Part shown: in pieces, positions 11,599-23,455 of the stretch
Layout: every line of letters begins with the position of its first letter
Numbering within the stretch: the stretch's first letter is position 1
NCBI RefSeq assembly: GCF_040958095.1
Contig: NC_091209.1
Location: forward strand, 4,425,232-4,489,231
DNA: 64,000 bases
Direction of reading: 5' to 3'
Origin: Procambarus clarkii
Taxonomy: Eukaryota; Arthropoda; Malacostraca; Decapoda; Cambaridae
Notes under the pieces: model-generated
The model's input: the letters and a program-made list of their open reading frames with translations, nothing else
The model's database searches: none
What the model was told of the DNA's origin: nothing
Translations under genes and position numbers: made by a program

Positions 11599-12184
11599 AC
11601 TCACCTAGTTGTACTCACCTAGTTGTGTTTGCGGGGGTTGAGCTCTGGCTCTTTGGTCCCGCCTCTCAACCGTCAATCAACAGGTGTACAGATTCCTGAG
11701 CCTATCGGGCTCTGTCATATCTACACTTCAAACTGTGTATGGAGTCAGCCTCCACCACATCACTTCCTAATGCATTCCATTTGTCAACCACTCTGACACT
11801 AAAAAAGTTCTTTCTAATATCTCTGTGGCTCATTTGGGCACTCAGTTTCCACCTGTGTCCCCTTGTTCGTGTTCCCCTTGTGTTAAATAGACTGTCTTTA
11901 TCTACCCTATCAATCCCCTTCAGAATCTTGAATGTGGTGATCATGTCCCCCCTAACTCTTCTGTCTTCCAGCGAAGTGAGGTTTAATTCCCGTAGTCTCT
12001 CCTCGTAGCTCATACCTCTCAGCTCGGGTACTAGTCTGGTGGCAAACCTTTGAACCTTTTCCAGTTTAGTCTTATCCTTGACTAGATATGGACTCCATGC
12101 TGGGGCTGCATACTCCAGGATTGGCCTGACATATGTGGTATACAAAGTTCTGAATGATTCTTTACACAAGTTTCTGAATGCCGT

Positions 12185-12186
<2 letters not shown>
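11599..12186 (-). mobile_element. CR1-like LINE fragment 6 (3' end only)
   Basis: A short minus-strand copy, about 590 bp. It covers the last ~160 codons of ORF2 (TAFRNLCKESFRTLY, RPILEYAAPAWSPYL, SYEERLRELNL, SIHSLKCRYDRA) and the 3' UTR with two CACCTAGTTGTACT-type tail units. The coding part is open. Its 5' end stops directly at a second (GT)n array and its 3' end starts directly at the first. Confidence 0.85.

Positions 12187-12275
<89 letters not shown>
12187..12275. repeat. (GT)n microsatellite
   Basis: About 44 GT units immediately at the 5' truncation of LINE fragment 6. Confidence 0.97.
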
Positions 12276-12276
<1 letters not shown>

Positions 12277-12574
12277 TCGTTGTGTGCATGTATATATGTA
12301 AGTCTATGTATGTATTTATGTAGATTAAATAGCTTGCCTATGGAGATGGTACCCGGCGTTGCTCGGGTGCCGGACTCCGCATCTTCACTACACACTATCT
12401 TCAGCTTAGCCATTTATCTTCACACTTTATTGTCATCATCACTCACCATCATCACACTTTCCCCTGATAATTCCCTTCCCTACCCTTCTAGCTAAAGACA
12501 AGATGACTAAATGACAGTTTATATTTATTATGAGACCGGATGTTAGACGATGGTTACAGTGATGAAGGGAAGAT
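12276..12574. other. Spacer, possible repeat fragment
   Basis: No gene is seen. At about 12350-12371 there is an imperfect palindrome, ACCCGGCGTTGCTCGGGT, a type of motif common in dispersed crustacean repeats. I cannot assign it to a named family. Confidence 0.35.
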
Positions 12575-13645
12575 GGTGAAGGGCATGGTTGATGGTGAGG
12601 GGCAAGGTTGATGGTGAGGGGCAAGGTTGATGGTGAGGGGCAAGGTTGATGGTGAAGGGCAAGGTTGATGGTGAGGGGCAAGGTTGGTGGTGAAGGGCAA
12701 GGTTGATGGTGAAGGGCAAGGTTGATGGTGAAGGGCAAGGTTGATGGTGAAGGGCAAGGTTGATGGTGAAGGGCAAGGTTGATGGTGAAGGGCAAGGTTG
12801 ATGGTGAGGGGCAAGGTTGGTGGTGAAGGGCAAGGTTGATGGTGAAGGGCAAGGTTGGTGGTGAAGGGCAAGGTTGATGGTGAGGGGCAAGGTTGATGGT
12901 GAGGGGCAAGGTTGATGGTGAAGGGCAAGGTTGGTGGTGAAGGGCAAGGTTGATGGTGAAGGGCAAGGTTGATGGTGAGGGGCAAGGTTGGTGGTGAAGG
13001 GCAAGGTTGGTGGTGAAGGGCAAGGTTGGTGGTGAAGGGCAAGGTTGATGGTGAAGGGCAAGGTTGATGGTGAGGGGCAAGGTTGATGGTGAGGGGCAAG
13101 GTTGATGGTGAGGGGCAAGGTTGATGGTGAGGGGCAAGGTTGATGGTGAAGGGCAAGGTTGGTGGTGAAGGGCAAGGTTGATGGTGAAGGGCAAGGTTGA
13201 TGGTGAGGGGCAAGGTTGATGGTGAGGGGCAAGGTTGATGGTGAAGGGCAAGGTTGGTGGTGAAGGGCAAGGTTGATGGTGAAGGGCAAGGTTGGTGGTG
13301 AAGGGCAAGGTTGATGGTGAAGGGCAAGGTTGATGGTGAGGGGCAAGGTTGATGGTGAGGGGCAAGGTTGATGGTGAAGGGCAAGGTTGGTGGTGAAGGG
13401 CAAGGTTGATGGTGAAGGGCAAGGTTGATGGTGAGGGGCAAGGTTGATGGTGAGGGGCAAGGTTGATGGTGAAGGGCAAGGTTGGTGGTGAAGGGCAAGG
13501 TTGATGGTGAAGGGCAAGGTTGATGGTGAAGGGCAAGGCTGATGGTGAAGGGCAAGGCTGATGGTGAAGGGCAAGGTTGATGGTGAAGGGCAAAGTTGAT
13601 GGTGACGGGCAAGGTTGATGGTGCGGGGCAAGGTTGATGGTGAAA
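12575..13645. repeat. 19-bp minisatellite
   Basis: About 56 tandem copies of GGTTGATGGTGAAGGGCAA. The variable positions are A/G in GGTTG(A/G)TGG and GA(A/G)GGG. Open frames of 362-384 codons cross it on the minus strand only because the unit happens to lack stops; they are not genes. Confidence 0.97.
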
Positions 13646-13799
13646 GAAGGTGACCAATGGTGGAGAAGTGTGTGGAGAGTGAGGGAGAGGGAGAGAGATG
13701 GTGAAGGAGAATATTGGCAGCGATATAGAGAGAAGATGGTGAGGATGATGATGATAGTGGTGTAGATGTTGTAGTGATGCAGAAATAATGACAGTGTGT
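13646..13799. other. Purine-rich spacer
   Basis: GA-rich sequence with short GAGGGAGAGG and GATGATGATG runs joining the 19-bp and 17-bp arrays. No gene. Confidence 0.6.
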
Positions 13800-16292
13800 A
13801 GTGTAGATGGCTACAGTGACAGTGGCTACAGTGACAGTGTGGCTACAGTGACAGTGTGGCTACAGTGACAGTGTGGCTACAGTGACAGTGTGGCTACAGT
13901 GACAGTGTGGCTACAGTGACAGTGTGTAGTGTAGATGGCTACAGTGACAGTGGCTACAGTGACAGTGTGGCTACAGTGACAGTGTGGCTACAGTGACAGT
14001 GTGGCTACAGTGACAGTGTGGCTACAGTGACAGTGTGGCTACAGTGACAGTGTGGCTACAGTGACAGTGTGGTTACAGTGACATGTGTGGCTACAGTGAC
14101 AGTGGCTACAGTGACAGTAGCTACAGTGACAGTGGCTACAGTGACAGTGTGGCTACAGTGACAGTGTGGCTACAGTGACAGTGTGGCTACAGTGACAGTG
14201 TGGCTACAGTGACAGTGTGGCTACAGTGACAGTGTGGCTACAGTGACAGTGTGGCTACAGTGACAGTGTGGCTACAATGACAGTGTGGCTACAGTGACAG
14301 TGTGGCTACAGTGACAGTGTGGCTACAGTGACAGTGTGGCTGCAGTGACAGTTTGGCTACAATGACAGTGTGGCTACAGTGACAGTGTCGCTACAGTGAC
14401 AGTGTGGCTACAGTGACAGTGTGGCTACAGTGACAGTGTGGCTACAGTGACAGTGTGGCTGCAGTGACAGTGGCTACAGTGACAGTGTGGCTACAGTGAC
14501 AGTGTGGCTACAGTGACAGTGTGGCTACAGTGACAGTGTGGCAGCAGTGACAGTGGCTACAGTGACAGTGTGGCTACAGTGACAGTATGGCTACAGTGAC
14601 AGTGTGGCTACAGTGACAGTGTGGCTACAATGACAGTGTGGCTACAATGACAGTGTGGCTACAGTGACAGTGTGGCTACAGTGACAGTGTGGCTACAGTG
14701 ACAGTGGCTACAGTGACAGTGTTGCTACAGTGACAGTGTGGCTACTGTGACAATTGCTACAGTGACAGTGTGGCTACAGTGACAGTGTGGCTGCAGTGAC
14801 AGTGTGGCTACAGTGACAGTGTGGCTACAGTGACAGTGTGGCTACAGTGACAGTGTGGCTACAGTGACAGTGTGGCTACAGTGACAGTGTGGCTACAATG
14901 ACAGTGTGGCTACAATGACAGTATGGCTACAGTGACAGTGTGGCTAAAGTGACAGTGTGGCTACAGTGACAGTGGCTACAGTGACAGTGTTGCTACAGTG
15001 ACAGTGTGGCTACAGTGACAGTGTGGCTACAGTGACAATGGCTACAGTGACAGTGTGGCTACAGTGACAGTGTGGCTGCAGTGACAGTGTGGCTACAGTG
15101 ACAGTATGGCTACAGTGACAGTGTGGCTACAGTGACAGTGTGGCTACAGTGACAGTGTGGCTACAGTGACAGTGTGGCTACAGTGACAGTGTGGCTACAG
15201 TGACAATGGATACAGTGACAATGGCTACAGTGACAGTGTGGCTGCAGTGACAGTGTGGCTACAGTGACAGTGTGGCTACAGTGACAGTGTGGCTACAGTG
15301 ACAGTGTGGCTCCAGTGACAGTGTGGCTACAGTGACAGTGTGGCTACAGTGACAGTGTGGCTACAGTTACAGTGGCTACAGTTACAGTGGCTACAGTTAC
15401 AGTGGCTATAGTTACAGTGGCTATAGTGACAGTGGCTACAGTGACAGTGTGGCTACAGTGACAGTGTGGCTACAGTGACAGTGTGGCTACAGTGACAGTG
15501 TGGCTACAGTGACAGTGTGGCTACAAAGACAGTGTAGCTACAGTGACAGTGTGGCTGCAGTGACAGTGTGGCTACAGTGACAGTGTGGCTACAGTGACAG
15601 TGTGGCTACAGTGACAGTGTGGCTACAGTGACAGTGGCTACAGTGACAGTGTTGCTACAGTGACAGTGGCTACAGTGACAGTGTGGCTACAGTGACAGTG
15701 TGGCTACAGTGAGAGTGTGGCTACAGTGACAGTGTGGCTACAGTGAGAGTGTGGCTACAGTGACAGTGTGGCTACAGTGACAGTGTGGCTACAGTGACAG
15801 TGTGGCTACAGTGACAGTGGCTACAGTGACAGTGGCTACAGTGACAGTGTGGCTACAGTGACAGTGTGGCTGCAGTGACAGTTTGGCTTCAATGACAGTG
15901 TGGCTACAGTGACTGTGTGGCTACAGTGACAGTGTGGCTACAGTGACAGTGTGGCTACAATGACAGTGTGGCTACAGTGACAGTGGCTACAGTGACAGTG
16001 TGGCTACAGTGACAGTGTGTAGTGTAGATGGCTACAGTGACAGTGTGGCTACAGTGACAGTGTGGCTACAATGACAGTGTGGCTACAGTGACAGTGGCTA
16101 CAGTGACAGTGTGGCTACAGTGACAGTGTGTAGTGTAGATGGCTACAGTGACAGTGTGGCTACAGTGACAGTGTGGCTGCAGTGACAGTGTGGCTGCAGT
16201 GACAGTGTGGCTACAGTGGCAGTGGCTACAGTGACAGTGTGGCTACAGTGACAGTGGCTACAGTGACAGTGGCTACAGTGACAGTGTGGCTA
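13800..16292. repeat. 17-bp satellite, left part
   Basis: Tandem units of GTGGCTACAGTGACAGT, with 15-bp variants lacking GT and occasional longer units containing GTGTAGTGTAGATG. It is the same array, in the same orientation, as 29182-31042; the Polinton-like element splits it. Together the two parts make about 4.3 kb. Confidence 0.97.
16287..16292. repeat. Target-site duplication, left copy (TGGCTA)
   Basis: The last six satellite bases before the element are TGGCTA; the same six follow the other end at 29182-29187. Removing the element and one copy restores a perfect satellite unit, GTGGCTACAGTGACAG. Six base pairs is the duplication length known for Polinton/Maverick elements. Confidence 0.85.
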
Positions 16293-16329
16293 AGTAGTAG
16301 GGTTGGCGCCACACAGACGAATTTTTTTT

Positions 16330-16460
16330 TCTGGGAGAAAAATCCCCTGTGCGCCCCAAGGGTTTCAGGTAAATTTAGAATATCCCCTGTGCGCCCCAAG
16401 GGTTTCAGGTTCCAATATCATCTATGTGAGCCAAGGTTTTCAGGCGAATTTGGGGAGTCA
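16330..16460. repeat. Subterminal GC-rich repeats, left end
   Basis: Two to three copies of a ~45-bp unit carrying CCCCTGTGCGCCCCAAGGG and TTTCAGG(T/C)(A/G)AATTT, starting about 40 bp from the tip. The right arm has an expanded set at 28620-29150. Subterminal repeats of this kind commonly bind transposition or replication proteins; that role is inferred. Confidence 0.75.
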
Positions 16461-16974
16461 CAGATTTAGAATTAGGGAATTCTTATAATGAAAAATAATG
16501 TCATACGAGTTTGCTAAAGTTCTTATAAGAAAAATAATTTCCGAGACTTAGAAGTTTGTTAAGGCCTTATGGGAGAAATTCAAATAACGTGTGTAGCACT
16601 TTAGGGCTTCCAGGAGAACTCTACGGACATATTTTACATGTTTTCAACTTACAAAATCGTCTATGTAAGCCTTAGTTATTCATATAAATTTAGAAAATCG
16701 CCTGTGTAAGTCATGGTTTTCAAGTCTCGTACATCACACCCCCCTCCCTCCCCCCCTTACCTCGCAATCTGTCGCCTCACCTGTGTTTACTTTAGACGTC
16801 AGCCAGCCAGTCGGCTCTTAATCTTATCTTATCTTATCCATAATATCTGGACCGTCCCTCCTCTCTCTCTCTCTCTCTCTCCTTTCATTCAGTTCAACTA
16901 TTTTCCAACATCGTATGTTTGCTCCTTTTCATTAAGCAAGTCAGTTTTACACAAATAAATCATGTTAGTAAGCA

Positions 16975-18115
16975 AGTTCTAGCTCACGTTCCCCACCTTA
17001 GTCCCCTGTCGTATAAAGAATACTATCATTCCAATCCCTCTAAAATTTAAAAATAATCATATTTCAAATGTAGTTCAATACAGTAATTAGTTACCAAGCT
17101 CCAGCTCTTGTCCTCCGCCTTAGCTCTCTCTCGTATCTTCGTTAGTATCAGTCCAATTTCCCTGAAATTTCTACCCTCTGTATTTCAGACATAGTTTAGT
17201 AAATGCAAACAATTATCAAACTCTAGCTCTTGTCCCCAGCTTAGTTCATTTGTACAAAATCATTAGTAACAGTCCAAATTTCCCTGAAATTTCTACCCTC
17301 TGTATTTCAGACATAGTTTAGTAAATGCAAACAATTATCAAACTCTAGCTCTTGTCCCCAGCTTAGTTCATTTGTACAAAATCATTAGTAACAGTCCAAA
17401 TTTCCCTGAAATTTCTACCCTCTGTATTTCAGACATAGTTTAGTAAATGCAAACAATTATCAAACTCTAGCTCTTGTCCCCAGCTTAGTTCATTTGTACA
17501 AAATCATTAGTAACAGTCCAAATTCCCTGAAATTTCTACCCTCTGTATTTCAGACACCGTAAATAAGATCAAAACAGTTACCAAGCTCCAGCTCTTGTCC
17601 TCCGCCTTAGCTCTCTCTCGTATCTTCGTTAGTAACAGATCAATTCCCCTGAAATTTCTACCCTCTGTATTTCAGACACCGTAAATAAAATCAAAATAGT
17701 TATCGAGCTCCAGCTCTCGTCCCCGCCTTAATTCTCTTTCGTATCTTTGTAAATAACCCATCAATTTCCCTAAAATTAAAAGCAGACATACTTCAAAGTT
17801 AGTAAATAAGATCAAGTCAGTTACTGAGCTCCAGCTCTCGTCCCCGCCTTAGTTCTCTTTCATATCTTCGTTAGTATCAGTCCAATTTCCCTGAAATTTT
17901 TACCCTCTGTATTTCAGACATAGTAAATATGAAGTAAACAATTATAAAACTCTAGCTCTTGTCCTCTGTCCAAGCTCACTTTTGTAAAATCATTACTCTC
18001 AGTCCAAATCACCCAACTACATTTTCAGACATAGTAAATAAAAAACCAGTTCAGTTATTAAGTTTCAACTCTTGTGCCCCAGCTTAGTTCATTTGTACAA
18101 GTTCTTTATTTTCCA
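16975..18115. repeat. ~120-bp tandem repeat inside left TIR
   Basis: About nine units of 118-123 bp, each with AGCTC(C/T)AGCTCTTGTCC, CCCTGAAATTTCTACCCTC and TATTTCAGACA. Three units at about 17218-17580 are almost identical to each other and are represented only once in the other arm, so the array expanded after the two arms were formed. Relatives of this unit also occur at 57990-58085. Confidence 0.85.
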
Positions 18116-19587
18116 ACTAAATCACCCTGAGATTTAAGATCACCGTATTTTCTAACGTAGTAAAATTAATCTGGACATTAGCCTTAGATCATCAGACATA
18201 AATATATTCGATCAAGTCCGTCTCCAGCGTATCTCTTATCCGAGTATACACATAACCCCAACCTGTTTAATTATCTTTCACCCCCTCCCACCTTCCTCCA
18301 TCTCATCCAAGTCTCGTAAATTTAAAATGTAGCTGTTAATTTGCGTTCTTTCCCCGTTCATAGCATATTCTCTGTAAGTTCAGATCTGTACTTAGTCTTA
18401 CATATTCTCTACTTCTTTCCAATTTTATACAAGACTTAAACAACTATTACCGTCTCCTCTATCTTATTTAAACATGAGTCATATGTAAATATACCCCGAC
18501 TCTTTCCATCCAATACAAGTCCTAGCTTGTTCACCGCCCAACTCACTACGCTATTTCTACTCTACATGTTATAGCATGTTTTCCGCTCATCTTGGTACCA
18601 ACCCTTACAATCTCTCTCTCATTCCTTTTACATGTCTCAGCATGTCTCAGCATGTTCGCCTCGCATCTTACTACGCTGTCTACTTTACATGTTGTAGCGT
18701 GTATTACTGTGTCCCATATCTTATTTAAACATGAGTCATATGTAAATATACCCGACTCCTTCCATCCATTACAAGTCCTAGCTTGTTCACCGCCCAACTC
18801 TCTACACTGTCTACTTTACATGTTGTAGCATGTTTTCCGCACATCTTGATACCATCCCTTACAATCTCTCAATCCTTTACACATCCCAACTTTCAACCCT
18901 TTCTTACAATTTTCCTCCATCCCTCCGCTACATGTTCTTACCCGTTCATTACAGTCCACTACTTATTCTCTAATCATCTCTGTACTAATTCTCAAAACTA
19001 GTTGTTTCTGTCATTTTAGTAAGTAAGTAAGTAAGTAGATCATCGTTATTAACAACAACAACAACAACAACAACAGTAACATTACTAATTCACAGTAAGT
19101 TACTACTGAGCATTTGGCAGTTATCCATTTTCAAAATAAGGTCAATATAAATCATTCTAAGACATCTTCGTACAATTAAAGATACTTGCTTGTGCACTAA
19201 GTCATTACTTACAGTACCATCTTAAGGCGTTGTTTTCGTAACTCAGTTTTATTAAACATACACCTTCATTAGTCAAAGGAAAACTTTTCAAGTCATTGTA
19301 TTCAATATTTCCGTTAAACTTACTACATCATGTCATTATTCGGTTTCATAATTAAGTACTTGTTTCAGTCCTCCAATGTAATAAGCAAATTATTCAATTA
19401 AGGATAAAGAAATCTTATTTAGAAGAGACATTAAGTTTATTACAACATTTAACGCATACAGTTATTCTTAGTAGTTATACAGGTATTCAAGAAATCACAA
19501 GTGTTCTTAGTAGTTATACAAGTGTTCAAGAAAATCATATACAAGTGTTCTTAGTAGTTATACAGGTATTCAAGAAATCTTAAGTGT

Positions 19588-21046
19588 TCAAGAAGCAATT
19601 GGATTTATTATATATAAAATATTTCCTCTACAAATTGGACAGCATTTCAGAGCTAAAAGACAACCACTGCACGTCACCATATGTTTACATGGTAGTATTA
19701 CAATATTTATATTTTTATCCATACAAACTCTGCATAAAATATCTTCTTCCCAAGATTGTTCTGTACAGTCCTTGTTTTCAACAGTGTTAGTACAAGTCTC
19801 CGGTAAAGTTTTCAATCCCAGATCTTCAAGCGTAACTTCTTGTTCCTTTTTATCATCAACTGCTTCATAAATTAAGTCCCGTACCCGTAAATAAATATCT
19901 GTTCCCTCTTGCATATACCTCAACACGATTTCTAGACATCTACTTTGTATAATAAAAGGCAACAAATCTCTGGATTCCTTAAGGTACTCACTTAAAGCAT
20001 ATCTTATACTCTCCACAGGTATTAATTTTTTATGAATCAGATGTTTGAACTTATCCATACCCTCCATTAAGATATTAATTAAATCATTGTCTATAGGTTT
20101 TATAGGTAATGGTATTGTCAATCTAGCATTCTTAACAAATTCCTTGCCCCTTGCAAGAATAATGTAAGCACATTCTGGACTACATCTCGCATGTAACGTC
20201 CAAGGATCATCTTCTGGTCTCCAATTTCGTATTCCACAGGCGCAGTGATAGCAGCAGACGTGGTCACTTATACCTGAAAACCATAAAACAATCCAGCATT
20301 ATCTCGTTACTATCTTTTAACAAATATTCATTATTTCTTTACTTATAACTCTATTAAGTTTAAAATAGTTAAAACACTTCATACCACAGTAAAAAAAACC
20401 AGCTTCTGCCAGCTCATGAGAAGTTTGCTTGACGCTTCCAGGCCATGTCATATCAAATGTCTCTAGGCGACATTTATAAGTTACCAATCCTGGATTCAGC
20501 GATTTCCTAAATTTTATCAATCCCAGATCTTCCTTAGGAGGAGCACCACCTAAAAAAAAATATAACGTAGTTACGTAAATTATTCTTTAGAAGAATAAGA
20601 AGTATCTATTTAAGCAATCAAGTTTTGTACAGAGTATATAAGACTGGCATAAGAATACATCATAAGAATATATACTTACTACTATCACTTATTTTCTTAT
20701 TTCCCAGTTCTATTTTATGGGAAACAAATTCCAGTCCATATTTGAAAGCTATCTCAGACACCTCTAAAGAAACATTGTCACTCCTCTCGCCTCTAATAAA
20801 GGCACAGTCTTGATTAATGATCTTATGACGTCTTCTGGGGGTATCACCAACAATCCATGCACCTACTATACAATAACAAAATGCACACAAACAGTAATCA
20901 CTATTGCGAAGGTAATAGAACCCATCTTCAACTAAGTCAATAGGGTTTAACCACTTAATGGGCCAATCCACAAATGTTTGTAGTCTAACTCCTGCACATT
21001 TAAGGCTTTCTATACTGTAAAACTTCCTGGCACACAAAGGATCCAT
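19588..21046 (-). CDS. IAP: BIR-BIR-RING inhibitor-of-apoptosis protein
   Basis: Three blocks with GT-AG borders: 21046-20680, 20549-20385 and 20273-19588, all in phase. Block 1 holds a first BIR with the CxxC...H(x6)C zinc set (16 residues between the second Cys and His). A second BIR begins in block 2 (RLETFDMTWPGSV, HELAEAGFFYCG) and finishes in block 3, which supplies its CYHC, RNWRPEDDPW and HARCSPEC. A helical region with LIHKKLIPVESIRYALSEYL follows, UBA-like by position, and then a C-terminal C3HC4 RING (CRVCMDKN, LPCKHMVTC, CCPICRGN). IAPs of this layout bind caspases or IAP antagonists through the BIRs and ubiquitylate them through the RING. The ATG sits in CACACGATGG, with a TATA-like run upstream. 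It is probably a captured host gene, divergently transcribed from the macro-domain cluster. Confidence 0.85.
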
Positions 21047-21611
21047 CGTGTGAGGGCAGCACTAGCTATTAGAGTAGGATAAGCAAGTATATATATCCCT
21101 AAAATAAGTATCGTACATCGCTACATATTTAACAGTTTCCTCATTTATAATAGACAGTAATCTCCTCTAAATACTTCTCTATTTAAAAATCCTTAAAGTT
21201 TCATAATTAAATGAAGCTCTTATATAAATACTTAGTAAACTACTTTCATTATTTATTAGACTTATTAGAAAAATACATCACTTTGGCAATCTCGCTAAAA
21301 GTATACTGTTACGTCATTATTCGTAGCTGCCGTACATAATGATAGATATATATATATATAATTTAGTAGTAAATTCTTATTTAATCTAATTAAAATATAT
21401 GCTTAAAGCATCTATATCCTAAAATGAAATATACTATTAGTTATAATGTAATATATAATATCACTCTAAGGTAACAAAAATCCTTATTAATATATTCAAA
21501 TAAGTGGTAACTTTTACATTTCCCCCAATATAAGAGCGCGGACCTCGCATTAGGGATATTATTACGACTATCTGGTTCGTATCTACTACCTTACGAGGAA
21601 GAAAATTCACC
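21047..21611. promoter_or_regulatory. Divergent promoter region between IAP and first macro-like gene
   Basis: A 565-bp AT-rich gap between two start codons facing apart. On the minus strand a TATATATA box lies at about 21089-21096, some 43 bp before the IAP start, inside AGGGATATATATACTTGC. On the plus strand TATAAG at 21529-21534 lies 83 bp before the ATG at 21612, and TAGGGATATTATTACG lies between them. A GGGATAT motif thus recurs at both genes, and also at 24186. Confidence 0.55.
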
Positions 21612-22232
21612 ATGGATACTGTTCTGACAACTTGTCAGGGTTATTTAACCGACGATTCATTTTGTAATAATGAAACCTGTATTGTGTACGGAGTGAACTG
21701 TATATCCTGTGTTCCCAGAGGAATGGCTCTAGACTTAGCCAAGAAATATTCTCATGCTGATGCTTATAATGTTCGCCGACCCTTGTACAGTCTTAAGAGA
21801 TGTATCCCTGAAGATCGTCCAGTACCAGGAACAATTCATATCTCTAAAGGAGAAAATCTTCCGTATATTGTTGCTATAGCCACACAATACGGTATTGGAT
21901 TACCTATAGAAAGTAATAACATTGCTCAGGGAATTATAGAAAACTCAAAAGACAGAAACATGCTCTCTGGATTAAACGAAGATACATCCATTAATCGTCT
22001 CGTCTACTTCAAGAATGGTATGAAAGATTTATTTAACTTTATCAAGGGCTCTCCTCAAATTATGAGAGTTATAATACCAACAGGAATTGGGATTACATGT
22101 GTTCGAAGAGATAAAGTTTGGGAAAATACTTATCTTCCTGTTATTGAAGATATGTATAAACAGTTAAAACCCTACGGAGTGGAAGTTAAATTACTGTTTA
22201 ACGAGGAGATTATGCAGAGGAAGAGCAAGTAA
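21612..22232 (+). CDS. Macro-domain-like protein, paralog 1
   Basis: 206 residues; the start is chosen because the ATG lies in CACCATGG, a strong animal initiation context. Sequence features in order: CIVYGVNC near 24-31, MALDLAKKYSHAD (the helix after the ligand loop), PGTIHI near 77, IVAIATQYGIG near 93, RLVYFKNGMKDLF, and RVIIPTGIGITC from about 151, followed by WENTYLPVIEDM. This order (open first strand, GxA-like helix, Y/W-rich start of the last third, (I/V)IP.GIG loop, then a helix) matches ADP-ribose-binding macro domains of the Poa1/ADP-ribose glycohydrolase type. Two similar genes follow. Likely activity, by family inference only: binding or removing ADP-ribose. It could also be a degenerate fold without activity. 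Confidence 0.55.
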   Translation: MDTVLTTCQGYLTDDSFCNNETCIVYGVNCISCVPRGMALDLAKKYSHADAYNVRRPLYSLKRCIPEDRPVPGTIHISKGENLPYIVAIATQYGIGLPIESNNIAQGIIENSKDRNMLSGLNEDTSINRLVYFKNGMKDLFNFIKGSPQIMRVIIPTGIGITCVRRDKVWENTYLPVIEDMYKQLKPYGVEVKLLFNEEIMQRKSK

Positions 22233-22370
22233 CACTTGGCAACCTTTTGTGTGCGCAGTGTTTCTACGCGCAGCCTAAAGATGTATATATGCTTCCCCCG
22301 GAGTGATCTCTTACGGTGTCCTCCTCTTCTTGGATGTCAGAATCTACTTCAAGCTTGGATATTCAAGGCT

Positions 22371-23270
22371 ATGGAGATCAAGACTATTATTGGAGACTTT
22401 GCCTCCCTGCCCGTCTACAATAATCACGACTGTTTATTGTACGATCTTGATGCTACGAGTGTACAAATGTGTAAAATTGTGCAAGGATTGCGGGATCGTT
22501 ACCCATATGCGAGATTACATCGTGAAAACTTTCCTTACAAAAACAGGGCTGTTGTATCTTATCGCAGTAACCCTGGCAGTATACATATTGGAGAACCACC
22601 TGAATTTAACAACAGGATGGATGAAGATCCCCATCTACCCCTTATTATTGGTTTAGTGACTCAGTTTGCTAGTAGACCTGCAACTTTACCAGCATATGAA
22701 AATCCTCCGTGTGAAGTACGAAGTTTAGATGAACATTTTTACGATGGACTTGAAAAAGATACAGAATATCAGAGATGGCGCTGGTTTGAAAATGCTCTGA
22801 AGGAAGCCCTTGTTTTCATTCTTAAAAGATGTGTTAAGAGAATTATTATTCCATATGGGTTTGGCATGTCAAGTTATTTGGACAACTGCGCAGTATGGGA
22901 AAGTAAATATTTGCCTATACTTGAGAAAATAGGACAAAAACTACGAAAACGAGGTATTGTACTCTTCATAGTACGTCCCGAAAACATCGTTCCTCCTCAG
23001 TCATCCACCCACGGCATCTTTGAAAATAAGATTCCATACATTGCTGTTCTTCAAAATGGATCCACAACTAATGCTACTGATGCTGCTAGGACACCTGAAG
23101 ATGATGCTACGCCTGCTACCGCTGATGCTAGTTCACCTTCTATCAACACTAAGTTGTCTGATACAATTAATTCAACACCTGTTAATGTTACTACGTCTGT
23201 TGATACTAATGTTACAATGTGTGTTAGTAGTAGTTTTACAAATTTAGAAGAGAAGATGGATTGGGAATAA
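22371..23270 (+). CDS. Macro-domain-like protein, paralog 2, with Ser/Thr tail
   Basis: 299 residues from ATG 22371. This start aligns with the starts of paralogs 1 and 3; an upstream ATG at 22281 would add 30 residues with no counterpart, and a TATATATGC run at about 22283 fits a promoter there. Features: NHDCLLYDLDA, an acidic/aromatic core with PGSIHIG, LIIGLVTQFAS, RWRWFENALKEAL, RIIIPYGFGMSSY (loop near 162) and WESKYLPILEKI. These align with paralogs 1 and 3. About 70 residues after position 230 are low-complexity Thr/Asp/Ala/Ser-rich and end in EEKMDWE; no domain is recognised there. The stop is followed by an AT-rich region with TTAAATA repeats. Function is inferred only from the macro-like core. 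Confidence 0.55.
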   Translation: MEIKTIIGDFASLPVYNNHDCLLYDLDATSVQMCKIVQGLRDRYPYARLHRENFPYKNRAVVSYRSNPGSIHIGEPPEFNNRMDEDPHLPLIIGLVTQFASRPATLPAYENPPCEVRSLDEHFYDGLEKDTEYQRWRWFENALKEALVFILKRCVKRIIIPYGFGMSSYLDNCAVWESKYLPILEKIGQKLRKRGIVLFIVRPENIVPPQSSTHGIFENKIPYIAVLQNGSTTNATDAARTPEDDATPATADASSPSINTKLSDTINSTPVNVTTSVDTNVTMCVSSSFTNLEEKMDWE

Positions 23271-23411
23271 TAATGTCTGTAAATAATTTATACTTTGTAC
23301 ATTTTTACAAATTAAATACATTGTACATTTTTACACATTAAATAACAAAATAGAAACTCGTGTGTTTATTTTCTCCCTTTTTAATGTCTAAATGTCAACT
23401 CTACTTTTCTG

Positions 23412-23420
23412 AGTATATAG
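23412..23420 (+). promoter_or_regulatory. TATA-like box of paralog 3
   Basis: GTATATAGG lies about 40 bp before the ATG at 23456, which leaves room for transcription start 25-30 bp downstream and a very short leader. It supports separate transcription of each gene in the cluster. Confidence 0.45.
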
Positions 23421-23455
23421 GAAGAGGTACGAAACTTTTTCTGTCTTACTTCAAG

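Larger units (their letters stand above)
16293..19600 (+). repeat. Left terminal inverted repeat (~3.3 kb)
   Basis: It matches the reverse complement of about 25670-29181 over its whole length, including short landmarks: the (AAC)n and (GTAA)n runs near 19020-19075, a doubled ~250-bp block at 18480-18850, and the subterminal CCCCTGTGCGCCCCAAGGG repeats. The arms differ in tandem-repeat copy number and by scattered substitutions. The inner edge is blurred by a ~45-bp repeat (CTTAGTAGTTATACA...TTCAAGAAA) at 19460-19595. The IAP gene ends just inside this edge. Confidence 0.9.

Noticed and set aside
12439-13657. Three overlapping minus-strand frames of 362-384 codons
   Set aside because: A 19-bp repeat reads openly in all three frames of one strand, which is an artefact of unit composition.
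13800-16292. Regularly spaced short repeats suggesting a CRISPR-like array
   Set aside because: Units are contiguous with no unique spacers, and the genome is plainly eukaryotic.
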